Positions 12,899-26,304 of a DNA stretch of 64,000 bases are shown here, piece after piece. A program made the translations under genes and the position numbers. The stretch is from positions 4,526,001 through 4,590,000 of the forward strand of contig NC_039510.1 of NCBI RefSeq assembly GCF_003672135.1, given 5' to 3'. The notes beneath the pieces were generated by a model. That model searched no databases. It was not told where the DNA came from and was given only the letters and a program-made list of their open reading frames with translations. Every line of letters starts with the position of its first letter. The first letter of the stretch is position 1. The DNA comes from Ooceraea biroi. Taxonomy: Eukaryota > Arthropoda > Insecta > Hymenoptera > Formicidae.

Positions 12899-15800
12899 AA
12901 CAACTCTCTGTCTCCCTTTGACTCTCGAGTCGAGAGACGTACGAGTGATTTTACGCAGACGAAGAATATATTTTTGATGGAACGAGAGTAATAACGTCGC
13001 ATGAATCGTGGAGAATATTCCTCTCGAGATGCAGCTTGGCTCCGTGCAACTTGTCGCGATTAAAGAGCAAAGAGAAAAATAAAAAGGGTGAGAAACGAGA
13101 TACACTTCTATCTTGCAGTATCTCGTTAGAAACGATTGTTATTCCGACAGCGTTCGACAAACAAAACTTGCGACTGCACGTTTCGCTCATTTACAACTTA
13201 AAGATTTACATCAAGCGCCTCTCGAAAATTCTTTCTCACCTTTAACCAATAGCGCTAACAACAGCGTTCGCAGATTCATCTATAATATATAAGGGATTAT
13301 CTCCCTTTCTCGCGTCGCTCCAACCCTTTCTACTTGTCTCGCGAGTAACTCGAACATCGTTACCATTTACGGTGCAGATTAATTCCCGATCCGCCGTGCA
13401 GTTTGCGACGAGTCGAGCGAATGAGGCGTAATCGAATCGTAATTAAGTCATTACCGATACAATGGCGAAGAACATTGAACGCGTCACGCGACAAGACACG
13501 AGATTGTGTGACGCGAGCGGATCCACTCTCGAGCGAATGTTCCGCGAAAAATTTCCTCGTCGGAAAAGTCGCGAAGCGCATCGCTACAGACGATCGAATC
13601 AATTTTTGTAGTCGCGCGACTAGGCTTTGCATAATCCAAAGCGATAAATTTTAAATCCGCCTGAACCGCGCATTTGAGTCCGACGTGCGTTATCCTCGTG
13701 AACGAATCGCGACTCGATCGCTTTTTTACGAAATTGTAACGCGGTGCAGATCGTAACACGCGCTACACGGAAAAGCCTCGTAAAATTGGTGGCAAGCTTG
13801 CATTCAACCGCGATTGCACAGTGAAGACCAGCTTGCACGGCGTACGAGCTCGTTTAATAAAATATGATCCGAAACGAGTTATTCCTTCTAGAGTCAGTGG
13901 AAAATTTCGATTAACTCGCGCGCGCGCGAGCTCACTTTTTATTCGAATGAAGAAAAACATAATTAAAAAGCTTCTCAGTTATCACGAACCGAAAAACGTC
14001 AACCGGAAGCTTTGCAATCGATGCAGTTGCAGTCGATGGATCAGATGTTCCTCTTCCGTTCTGCTATCAGCTTCAAATCTTCCCATAAAACCGAACCTCG
14101 AGTTTCTTATACGAGCCGAATACAGTCGCTGACCCAAGAGTTTGCTCTCCAGTCCGATTCCTCCGCCAGGAACGAGACAATTACGTGACTGCCAATTCGG
14201 GGCGTGATTCATGACTTGGAAAATACGAGGTAATTTTCATTTTTTATCGTTCGCCATGTGCTCGAGAATCAATCTCGAGGCGACCGTAAAATCGCGGTGC
14301 TAGCAGACGGGGCGTCATCTCGCAACGACGTTAAGACAGAAAAAGAAAGACGACGAGCATATATAGGTATGTGTATATACACGTACATACATATACGTAT
14401 AGATACATATCTCTCGTCCGAGGAAAATGGCAGGAGCACGATTTACGAGCGCCACTTCGTACGATGTGGGCTAAAGTTCGCCGGGTTTATGCTCGACATT
14501 AAACCTTCACGACTGCTGTAAGCCACCTGCTCGCGGCGTACAATGTCCATTTGAATGTACTTCATCGATTATTATCCCGGGGGTCGAATTAGGCAGGACG
14601 TGATGGGATCCGTATCGACGACGAAGCGACCTCAAATGGATGCATGATTGTCGCAGTGCAAATGCGCGACTAGCTGAATTATGTATTCGGCATATCGCGA
14701 TGAAGCCATTTTACGGTTCTCGTCTTTCTTTCCGGACGATTAGATTCGCGCGGAATTTGCGAGGCGAAAGCGAGAACTCCGTTGCAGCAACGAAAGTAGC
14801 GTTTGCTCGGTCGTGATCGATCAACGGAGAAATACGATAATAATTATCACATTTCTTCGCCTTGTCTCTTTCTATATAGTTCTCATTTTTTGTATGATTG
14901 ATCGTCATTTATGACTTCAGATTTTCCATAGACTAGAAAAGTAAAAGTTAATTTGAAATATCACTTACACATCCCAAGTAATAATTTTTCAACCGACTAA
15001 ACCGGGATTGCATCTCTCCTTAATTCCGTGCAATCCGCTTTGCTGGATTTCCGAGTGAAGTGCTTAAACGATAAGTTGCCAACAATGTAAATCAAACGAT
15101 AAACTTACAACTGCTTAAAATTCCTGCGAACTCTCCGCGGATCTGCAGCCTCGCATTTCCTCGCGAACGAGCACGAAACATCCTCATTCTCTCCCTTTAG
15201 TATCTGCCGTATCGAGTCGACCGCGCCGTATAATTCGGCTTCCGTTTCCCGCGCTCTTCTCGTACAACCCGTCGAGTAATTGTTTACGCGCCACGTCGGG
15301 CTATCGAACATGACGCACACGAGCGAGCACGCCGACGTACCTGTTGAAAGCTCCAGGTGCGGGTGCAAACCTAGCCAGGGGTGGGTGGTTCTGACCTACC
15401 CTGTCCTGCCCTGTCTGCCCTGCCTGCCGCCGTTCCTTTCGGGTCACAGTAATTCGATACGAATGCGAGGAACGGACGCCTTTTTGCGTCGGCTGCGCAC
15501 TTGTTTATGCCGCGCACGCCAACGCCGACATACCGGCGGAAAGCGTGAAATTGAATAAAGTTCGCAGCGGGAGAGCAGGCGGCCGTGCGGGAACGCACCT
15601 CGGGTATATCGAGCGGAATGATATATTTGACAAGGTCTATATTGATACATGCATATTATATGCGTGAAAAGGAAGAGGAAGAGGCCCCGCAGTCCCGGCC
15701 GTCTGACCACACGCGAGCTCGTATCACTTACGGTTGCCCGGCTCGCGTCGCCTCTCATCCTGTATCGCGCTTTCTTTTCTCGTTCTGTACCGACACATAC

Positions 15801-18800
15801 ATCACGCTTGGTATCGCAATAAAACTTGGGCGACCAGAAAAGCAGAGGAAGAGAATCGGCTTGGCTCGAATCCACGATTTATAGTTTCAAACGTAAGATT
15901 GGTAGCTCATGCGTAAATTAATTCTGAATGATTTTCTCATATCGTCGAGCGTTACTTTGATGTTCCGAAAAGAGACATTTTAATAAATGCAGATGGAATT
16001 TAGCTATTTATGGCAACGATAATATATTATAAGTGGACCGAAAGTGGCCTGCATGCATCGTGATTCATTTATGAATATGTAGAGGCGTATGATAGCGATC
16101 AAACACCGGAAAACTGCACGCAGAGCGCGAACATGAATATGCTAAGCGCAATGCGGTATCAGGGGATGCACAGTGATTCTTTTTTTCTCGCCAAGCCCCG
16201 ATTTTCGCGCGCAGATTACAGCGTGGATTCCACGTGCAGAATGATTTCGCAGTTTTATCTGTCCTTTCGTCTCCGGTTGGCCGCACGACGCGAAAAAGCG
16301 CTGTTATTCTACTCCAACTTAAGCTCTTCGACATTATGAAATAAAGAGAGCAAATTTACGAAAATGAAATCGGGGGAAGTCTTTACTTTTTTCAGTCGCA
16401 ATCCCGAATTACTCTCAAAAATTTAACTCCTCTCGCGCTGGCAATCTCGAGCTGCTCGAGCGTTCCCCTCGGGAAGGAAGGAAGGAAATTAAGTTTGAGA
16501 TACTTCGAGATTTTTTTATCTCGCTCATGTGCATATACCCTAGGTAACTATTTTTAATAATTTTGTTTGCTACACCCTTTAGGCAGATATAGTTAAGCAG
16601 CTTTAACATGGCTTGCATAATTGATCTGATTCTTCCGCATTAAACATTCAATATTTTACTATAGTTGGATAAATACGAACTACATTTCCAGCAGAGATCT
16701 AAATCATGCAACAATCTCCAGAGAATTATTCAACAGCAAATATACAAATGCATCTACCATTTTCTGTTTTATCATTTATTCATTCGCTACCATGCAACAC
16801 GTAATTTCTTCTTGCACGTTCTAGCCGTAACGAACACGAGTCCGGTTCGGAATGTAGAGGCAAGACACGAAGGAGCGAAAGGGCACCGATGTATTATCAA
16901 TTTCCTCACGCGCGGAACGAAGGCGGTGAAAGCGCTGAAGTTACAGAGCAGCGGTGTACTAAAGCATTAACTTCATCGCTTACAATCTATATTTTCTTCT
17001 TTGACGGGCGTACCGGCTACAGGAAACACGAGAAGGTTTATTAGTATTTCAGACAGGTATTCCTGTTCTATCCACCTAGCAACTCGATTTAGCGGAGCAG
17101 CCGGCATTCGCCGAGCAATGAAATTACACGTAACGATATTGAGTGTTACGGCATCGGGCGCGGGACAAGATAGATAACATTCGATAAAAGGGTACAATGA
17201 TCCCGAAATTTGAACTCGTCACTTAGTGACTCGTTGTCACTTAGAGTACGATGTACCTGCCAGGGAGATCGTGCTCGAAAGTTCTAAAAAGCGGGGGGGA
17301 CTTTAAACGTTCAAGTTCCTTCTTGATCGATTCGTGAAATAAAACCTTCTTCGCCTTCTCCCTTGCTCGGTAACTTCGTTGTGTCAAGCAACCGGGCATA
17401 AATCGTGATCTCCGATACACGCTCGTATTTTATTTTTATCGAAGTACGAAAGAAGAAGAACGCTTCGAGATGGAAAGGACGAACCGATCGATCGCAGAGA
17501 TAACTTCGGCAAAAATTGGAAGTGGTTCGAGCAAAGACGAATTCGTTTCGACTGAGTATCAGAAACGGGCACAGCGAAGGGTTTTCGATGCATAATTCCC
17601 GGACCGCGCCCACGTCGACGGAACCCTTCGGCCTTCGTCGAAAAGCATCCAGCAAACCGCGACGTCAACGTTCTCTTCGTTACGGCTGCTCGTCACGCAG
17701 ACCGTTCCTCGGATATAGAAACCGAGAATTACGAGCGCGGGGAAAGTTCGGGCTTTATCTCGGGCTTTTATTACATCGGCTGTCAGGCGTCGGGCGCGGG
17801 CGAGAGAACGCGTGCCACGGAACACGTGCGATTTAACTCGCGACGACAATAATTGCGCACTGCACTTTACGAGCGCTCGTCACGCCCGTATCATTGATTC
17901 CCTGAACCATACTTTGGCTTGTTTCTTTCTGCACCCTTTGCTGCACGACGTGACGCATAATCCTTGTAATCCCCGCGGGTGGCCTCTAATAATTTTCTCC
18001 GCGAATCGCGTTCGAACGGTCGCGCTTTAATCGGCCGACAAACCGACCGTCGTGGTAGTTGACAAAAATCGCGGCTTGCCCCCGTGCATAGGTACCATGT
18101 CCCGTGATTATTCACTATTTTCGCATCGGTGTTTCGCGAGATATCGTCGCGGAAAACACACGATAGCCAGGCGGGACGATAATTACACGCGCGTGTAAAC
18201 GACTTGTCGTCACGCGAATCGTACATTAATCCACCGCGCTCCGCTCGAGAGGAGAGAAATTCGCGCGCGCGCGGATAAATAATAGGAATGTACATTTTAT
18301 TATAATTGCGATATAATCGCATGTTGCCTCGGGTGCCGCTTTGACCCATTTGCGTTGCAGTCGCAATACTTAATGTTGATAACGGTAAATAGCCTGCCTA
18401 ATGAGAAGTACACGACGGTCGCGTAATGCTCGAGTGCAAAATTGTTTTTTCGACATCGAGTGTTTGTTTAATCTTCGCCGAAGTCAAATCAAGGAACTTC
18501 AGCATTTTAGCCGGATACAGAATGACGAAAGGAACGTACTTCTCATGCGCGACGGGATTTGCGGATATCTTCGTCGTCAGTGACGGAGCAGGCTGAATCC
18601 TGGTGCTCGAATTCCGACGTTTCTTAACCCTCGTACGTGATTTCGATACTTTATCCCCGGCCGATAGACGGCAATCGTCGTGTCTTCGCCGCCGTGATTT
18701 ATTACACCGCGGCTTTAGGCAGAAGCGAGCAATTTACATTCCCCGCTACATGTACGTTCGGTTTCATGCTCGGCTCGACGGTATATCCAAACGTCGAGAC

Positions 18801-20973
18801 GTCTCCCTCGGCTGCTACGCTCCACATCGAAATTACCAGGGATTACGTACGGACGAATTGCCCGACGCACGTGGTACACACACGGCAACGATAAAATAGT
18901 GTACTCATGGCACGCTATCAGGAGTCCGTAGTGTTATCGCCAAAGAAAATGGCGTCTTAATTAGAAAATATCTAATCTGATGGATTTTCCAGTTCTGATT
19001 AACAGAGATTGTTTAATATTACAAGATAATTGTAGAAATAAACTGAATAAAAAAATATTTATTAATATTGATTATTATCGGATATCATTTTTCTCCTCTC
19101 TTTGCCTGAAAATCTACCAAAAATAAATTTCATGTTGTATTTTTTTTCCATTTGAAAAATTTAGGAAGGCAAAATTTCTGCCTTGGATAAAGTACTATAA
19201 TGACGGGGGAGTACTTGTTAAAAATACTCGCGAGTGCTTTATCTCTCATCATATCTCGGGCACGCTCGTCTTGATTATCCTCGAGATCAGCGTCTAAAAT
19301 TTCGCGTAAGAACGAGCGAGTGGTGTCTAATGGACCCCCACCGACTGCCATCATGCTCAAAGGACGCTGGGATCCTTCAAAGGATCGCCCGTGCCGAGTT
19401 TCATTTGCATTCAAGATTACGATGGATCGCAGCACAGCGTGCCTTTCTGCTGTAGCACGACGCGAGCCTATCTTTTCCGTCGTACGGTAATTGGGTCAGC
19501 GGGGTTAGATGCACAGAAAAACGGACGGATGACGATGGACGAGACGCGAATATCCGATACAGAGGAGACGGCAAGGACTGGGCTGACAAGAAGGCCGACT
19601 TCTCGTCGAAACGAAGTGGCCTGAAATTAGTTTACCTTTGGAAACCAATTTCTTTCTCTTTCGTTGCCCTCCGCCCGCCTGCCACTTCCTGTCTGACATA
19701 AGAGCGATTTTTCTCCTGCGCGCGCGGGAAGAAGGGAAGAGGGATTCTCCCGGGTAACGAGAGACGAAATTGCCAAAGGGAGGAAAAATAATAAATGAAA
19801 GGCACGAGTCTCGTGAGCGCGCTAGATCAATGCCTGATAATACGGTAAGTAATACAGCTATTCTCCACTTCCGTCGCATTACATTGCATTTATGCAACCA
19901 GCTGTGTGTCACGTGCAACATGCCCACATACTGATAGTCCACCGGCCTAATTACATTCCGTACCGCAGTATGATACCGCGACTCTGTGAAAACGTAGAAA
20001 CACGCGCGATCGAATCTATTCCAGTGCGATAACGAGCAGAAAAACGCCAAGGCACGCGACGTGAGAGTCGCGGACCTTTTAATGAGCTCGCGAGGGAGTA
20101 GCGGATGGTTTTCACGAGAAAACATTAGCGACATCATTAACTTCTTAATGACAAGCTCGTTGTTACAACAATAAATTCTTCCGGCTTGGCAGCTATCACG
20201 ATACAAGCCTTATTTAAAAATCGATACTTGGAATATTATACTCGCGTTTAGTCTACATTGAGGAAAATGCCAGTGTGATGAATTGAAGATAGAGACTTTG
20301 AAAACTGATAAGTTTGGAGATTTTCTCTGTGCGTTGCTCATCATGTTCGCCACTTTTCGCCATTACTCTATTCCATCTCGGATGTACATTCACGCCCATC
20401 GGTGTATACACGAGAACACCAGATTATCACGATGTAAAGTTAAAGCGGATTTGCGCGCGTCCGCCTTCGTAAGTTGAGGAATGTATCAAGCGTTTCTGAT
20501 TTGCTCGGAAAGAAAGGAGGATTGAAGAAAGAAGGATGAGAACAAGAACAAGAAGAAGAAGCAGAGGACGGAAACTAGTAGAAGTTGGTGGCGCGGAGAA
20601 ATTTATGACTGTCATACTTCACGGCGCGTCAAGCTGTGTTCCTTACGGCTTGACTGCTATAATCTAGGCACTTAGCATCTCGGAACCCGAATGTGATATT
20701 TTCCAGCACGAGGAGGAACGCACGAGAAACGTTTCCGCTCGTTTACAGAGGATGACGTACATTCTGCAAGATTGCAGTCGCCGATTTCGCGAAACTTTGT
20801 TCGCGAAAGGACATCGAATATGCTAACAGATTCAAAGCGACAAATTCCTAAGCAGATACCTTCCTTTGACGATTCCGTTGGTTATCGCAAACTGCGCGGG
20901 CATCCATCTCCATCCACATCTAGCCGGCAGAATCAATAATCAAAGAGGAGAGCCGAGCCGGTCAGAAGACAAG
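12899..20973. other. Non-coding or unassigned DNA
   Basis: Nothing recognised. AT-rich islands lie at about 14820-15010, 16400-16800 and 18950-19160. There is an imperfect GGAA tetranucleotide tract at about 16476-16490. The minus-strand frame 19505-20206 is long (233 codons) but has no motif and poor codon structure. Confidence 0.6.
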
Positions 20974-21063
20974 ATGGAAGATCAGGAGAGCAAGGTGAAC
21001 GTCGAGCAGCAAGCAGCGATGACGAGCGAGCATTTCGAGTTGCTCCTTTCCTTGGCGGCGTAA
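20974..21063 (+). CDS. Candidate small ORF, 29 codons
   Basis: ATG in a good context (ACAAGATGG), reading MEDQESKVNVEQQAAMTSEH then FELLLSLAA and TAA. The product would be acidic and helix-prone. The frame is open upstream to 20866. There are no homologue, promoter or splice features I can point to. It could be a small peptide, part of a 5' leader, or chance. Confidence 0.12.
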   Translation: MEDQESKVNVEQQAAMTSEHFELLLSLAA

Positions 21064-23182
21064 TATTAAACGTATAACATATACACGGCCAAGCCATTAT
21101 ACAGCCATTACGACGTCACACCGTTGTACCAAGGTATACCGGCGTGTGCGATTTCAGGCTCGGTCCTGGGCTAAAGTAGCGTGCGGCACGCTCCCGCGCC
21201 GTACTCCCGCTATCGCTGCTTGACTGACAACCCTAACCGACGCAGGACCCCTTTCGCACAAGCCAGCCTGAGTCCGCCTAACTACCCCTCCGCCTGCCCT
21301 CCCGCTGCCCGGTACACTCTGCCCTCTTCACCCGCACCTTTGTTAACGGGACGACCGCGGAAGTATTGCGTTACCGCGTGTACGTTCTTTCTCTCCTCCC
21401 GTGCCCGCCACGTCGCGATGCCTGCATACTGAATCGCGAAATTCCGTCCGGCCGAGATAAGCCGCATACCGGGTAACGCGCGAAGGGCCAGGGTGCAGGG
21501 AGCAATAGCGAAGGAATAGAGTTCTTCCAGCGTGGGGCAGGAAACACGTGAGGAAGGTCTCTACATTTTGTCGGAGCGCAGATTAGAACTACGTGGGAAG
21601 GATAAACCTTGCTCGGATGCTAATGCGACCGGTTGAGAAATATTTTCCGAGCAAACAATCTTACAGTCTGGCTAATCTTGTTCGCGGTAAATTGACGGAG
21701 AATTATTCATCTCGATAGAGCGGCTAGAAAAAGAAAGCCGCGCTCGGTCTTAATAACGTTGGAAGAAGAATTGCATCGAATCGACGCGGTAGTATTCAAT
21801 TATCTTTTACTTCTTGATTAAATATTGAACGAAAGGAGAGTTAATAAATTTTCCTCACTTTGTTCTTAACGTTTCGAAAGACGTGAGAAGTACAGAAAAA
21901 AATCCTTCTGCGAAATTGACTTCTGATCGTGTGGCAGGAACGCGGGATTGTGTGCGTATCGCCCTGCAGGTGCTGCTTCATCGTCGGGGAAAATTCGACG
22001 CTGATGAGATTGCGTTCGCCACGTCTCGCGAAAATCAGATTTGTCGGTAGTACATCCCTTACGAGGGGCGAAATGCCCCTGACCCATTTCGTGGCGTAAA
22101 TTTCGTTCGAATCGCCCGGAGGTCTTCACGGTGTAAATTCCTTAACGGCCGAGTCAGAAACTTTAGCTCCCCTTGTAGCTCGCCCCGAGGCCGGACATTT
22201 AGATGGTTTTAGCGATATCGAACCATAAATACGTATCAAGCATTAAACGTCGCGTCCTGCGATATATTTCAGTGTTGTATCGTGAAAAACATTACAAGAA
22301 TACATCCATAAAAAAACATAATACCGTATCTTGAAAAATATCGTACTGTTTATTCAATCTTGAAAAAGTCACGTTATTGCAGTCCATTAAAATAAGTAAA
22401 AACCGGATTAGTCACGTTGCCTAGTAAGAGTAAGCACTAGTAAGAGAACGAGGAGTACGTATAATAATATTGCAAACATTAGATGTAAATTAATTAATTA
22501 ATCCATGCATTTGCGTGCGGCGTGCTCCTTCCCTGCCTGCGCGACAGATTACGACCAGTTTACACGCGAGATCGATTCGCCTCGCGTCGGCATCGTCGAT
22601 CGTCGGAATCGCCCCGGGGTGCGACTGCCGAGACGACGGTTACTACAGTTTTAACGAAGGGCTGGCACAACCGCTCCCCACGGGGGATGACGATTACTTA
22701 AATAAACCGCGTTCGGCGAATAATATTCGGTTAAAGAGCGCGCAGTCGCGACGCGCGAGCCTTTTGATGATATTCGTTGTCGAAGTTAAATCCCCTCGGG
22801 TCTTCGCTTCTCGTCTCTTGCGAGCGAGGGCCACGCCACGACAGACTGCGGAGCACCGCAGTGTGCCTTGTCGGAAATCGGAGTCGAGATGCACTCCGGT
22901 TTCAACAATTAGTTTCCGTCATTCACGTCTCGCTCTCTCCCGCCGCCGCAGCTACCCTCTCAGACAGCGCACGTGAAAGCGCTTTGCGTTCCGCCAAACA
23001 GATCCTATTTAACAATGGCTAATATCTCTACGTGGTGTTATGGGAGAAAGAGTATTGCTGAAGCTGAAGCCTGGAATTATGCGTGCTGATGCGATAAATC
23101 AGATTACGGCAGACGAAAGCGGCCATCGCAAATTGTTGTGAAATCCCGAACTGCCGCAAAGCCGGATACCTTAGATGTCTGC

Positions 23183-23260
23183 GAAATAATTAATAACAAA
23201 TTAAACTATCCGTTCCAGTTACAACGGATGCGAATAGTGCGCTTTGTTATTAATTATTTC
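23183..23260. repeat. 78-nt imperfect hairpin with an 18-bp perfect outer stem
   Basis: 23183-23200 (GAAATAATTAATAACAAA) is the exact reverse complement of 23243-23260. The inside continues as paired blocks ACTAT/ATAGT and CCGTT/AACGG around an 8-nt loop. The size and shape resemble a pre-miRNA or the core of a small palindromic element. I do not recognise a known miRNA in either arm. Confidence 0.8.
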
Positions 23261-26243
23261 ATACTTTGTCGTTGCTAAATGAAGGAAATAAAATGTGTGA
23301 TAATTTATCAGCAATCTTGACTATGTTTGCGTTAATATCTCTCCCTTGCTTACATGTATTCAATCATATTTAATCTTGAGTAAGTTTACGCCGCATTACG
23401 CGTACAGGATGTGCTTTAAAGTTGCTACCAAATCCTCGCAGATTACCCAACTTTTGCGCTAAACTCGTGCCGGCATTGTCTCGTTCTCGGTGCTTCAGTA
23501 ATTGTTATTACAGATCATTACGGAACTTTTGACGTCGTTGCTATTCGGGTGCGTGCATGCGTACACACGTGTATGTGTGTGTGTGCTCGTGTGCGATTCT
23601 GTACCGGATAGCAATTTCGCTTTACGGACGCCGGATCAAACCGTAAACTTGGCATATGGCTCGACTGGGACTAGCGCGGCGTATGCTACGTATCCCTTAT
23701 GCAGAACGTGTAATAGCCAGCAGCGAATGAGACTGTGGCGGTTCTTAGTCCGTATCTTGTCGACGCGTTACGCACTGACGCTCGTCCGAGCGAAATATCA
23801 TTAATGCCGTGCGAAAACACTGCTTTGTGCAAAAACATTGTTTTTCACAAACCAATGTTTTCCTCACGCTCTAAATGCAATTACCGATCCGTGTTATCGT
23901 GCATTTCGACCTAACGAGTTATACGTCGCGTTACAGAATTGCGCGGATAAATACTCGCACGCGTTTCGGCCGAATTTCATCTCGGCTTTCCATTCCGCGC
24001 GTTTTCGCGCGCGTCACTTTCAGTTCGCAAAATGATTTGCAACGACGTCGCGTTACATCGGACTTGTTTATCGTTGACGCAGATCGATCATCGCTCGATC
24101 CCGCACCGCGCGTGCAAGCCGATGAGCCGACGATCGAGGACCAGACGGGAATTTATGTGCAACTTTGCGCGACGTATCGCTCATTTATAAGCGCCGGACA
24201 CGTCGCGCCATGATCGTAAATTGGCGGATAATACCAGCGGTAGACGAGTGCCGTCATAAAACACCTGCACGCTGTAACTTAACATGTGTACGCGACACAT
24301 AAGCGCCTTCGCCGGTCTTCGAGCGTTAAAGAATTAACGTGCCACCTCCGTCCCAGGTGCCTCTTCCGATGACGACACTCGAACGCGATATACACGGGAG
24401 ACGTTCTTTAATGGCTCATCAAACGTTACGCCGTTACTTCCGCCACGGTTAATGAAACCATTTCACAGTAATCAAATTTGCGGTTCGCGTATCGCAAACT
24501 CTGCTTGCAATGAAAACATTATTAAGTTAACTAATACAGGAGCGAACAATTTTGCAGTCACACTAGTCGAGACTCTCACCAACAATAAGAGCCAACGTTC
24601 AATTCGTGTAGAGGCACTTGAACGATGAGCAGTTCAGTAAATTACTCGACGGATACAGTCCTTAGTAGACCTCGAGGAGATCGCTATGATCACCGGCGCG
24701 TTGATCATAGTTTATCGCCGAGCTTTCGTCCGAATCAGTTACGTGTTTCAGGCCGGACCACGGGCTAATTAATTCCAACGTACCGGCGCGTAAACCTGGA
24801 TTCATAGCCCGTAGAGAGGACGCATAAATTCGGGCAGAGCAACGGTAAACTCCCCGTTCCGTTTCGCGAACTGTACGTACTTGGCCGAACTTTGATGGTT
24901 ACGAGAGTCAGGCCTGGCTTACCGTAAGCCATCACTTCCGAAATGTAATTTTCGCGGCACTTTATCGCGGCACGTAAAAGTCCGAACCCATGCACGGGAT
25001 AAAGGCTAGTCCCACACGAGGGGACACAATTCTCCCTTCGATTTGACGAGCGAGGGAAGAACGATATGTCGAGGAGGCATGTCATCGGTGCTACTCAACG
25101 AAATCAGAATCGCGAACGCGAAATCAACTAATGATCATTGTGGCGATGGCGGTCGGTTTGAAAGCTCGCATATCGTGTCGCGCATCAATTCGCAATGGGT
25201 CCCATGTAAAATTCAACTTAACGGCCAGTCTCAATTTCGTGTGGAATACGCGCGTGTGCGTATGATACGTTCTCTCCGAGTGTTACGCTCGACGATTGAT
25301 TACGCGCGGCGAAAACTCGCGCTCGTGTTCGCGGGAAATCGATAGCGCTCATTCCTACGGGCGGAAACACTATCGGCGACGGTGCCATGAAAAATTCAGT
25401 CGCACCACTTTTCCGCGCGATTAGACTCCGACGGTGTGCAAGGAAATGGCGTTAAACTTGAAAATATGAGAAGCGAGTAGTGGCGAGAGCTTTGATATAA
25501 AAAAAAATGAAAACCAGAAAAAAGATGCTTTAATTCTTATTTTCGCATTGATAAAATGATAGACGTTAATTTTCTGTTTTCGAGCGAACTTTACTTTCCT
25601 TATAAGCTAATAATACTACAGATTATTGCATGTAATAATCGTAACGTATCAGAGCGATACGGCTCCGCAAAGTGTCCCTCTCGAGCCGGCCTCGAGGACG
25701 CGGGGACCGATCATCCTCCAAGTCCATTCGGGCGGAACCGATATCCACCCTCGAAATCAGCCACGTAACGAAATACCGGGTGACTACGGGTGAGCAGCAC
25801 GTAGGGACGAAGCTTGCAGCTCGCAAACAGCCGAATTTCGTGAAACGGAAGGGACACGGAGGGCGTAAATTCACCTTCGAGACTGGGACACCCTTGACGG
25901 AAGGGTGGGCGAAGGGTGCTGAAGGGGTCCGCGATCGATGCATGCAGAGTTTCAGCAATAAGATCGGCGCGGGGAGCCGTTTTATTTCCGGTCGTGGCGA
26001 TTGTACCGATTCGGTCCTCTCGCAAAACTATCACGCGGTCGGAGGGATGCGCAAGAGGCGACAAGGGTGCCGCTGTGGGGTGAGAGAGCGGGGTTGATGT
26101 CAGACAACCGCGGGAGACGGAGACAAAAAAGACGCACGTCTGGTTTTGTACCTGTGCGCGGTCGCAGCGGCGGGGGCGTTGCCGCATGCGAAAGATAGGA
26201 CGTGCACCGCAATCTGAACGAAATCTCCAAACGCAATTTCCTG

Positions 26244-26304
26244 GACAGACAGACAGACAGACAGACAGACAGTCAGACAGACAGACAAACGGACAGACAG
26301 ACAG
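26244..26304 (+). repeat. (GACA)n tetranucleotide microsatellite
   Basis: About 15 units of GACA with a few substitutions (AGTC, AAAC, GGAC). Confidence 0.95.

Noticed and set aside
19505..20206. A 233-codon minus-strand open frame.
   Set aside because: No signal peptide, domain or repeat structure; codon use looks random. Kept only as unlikely.
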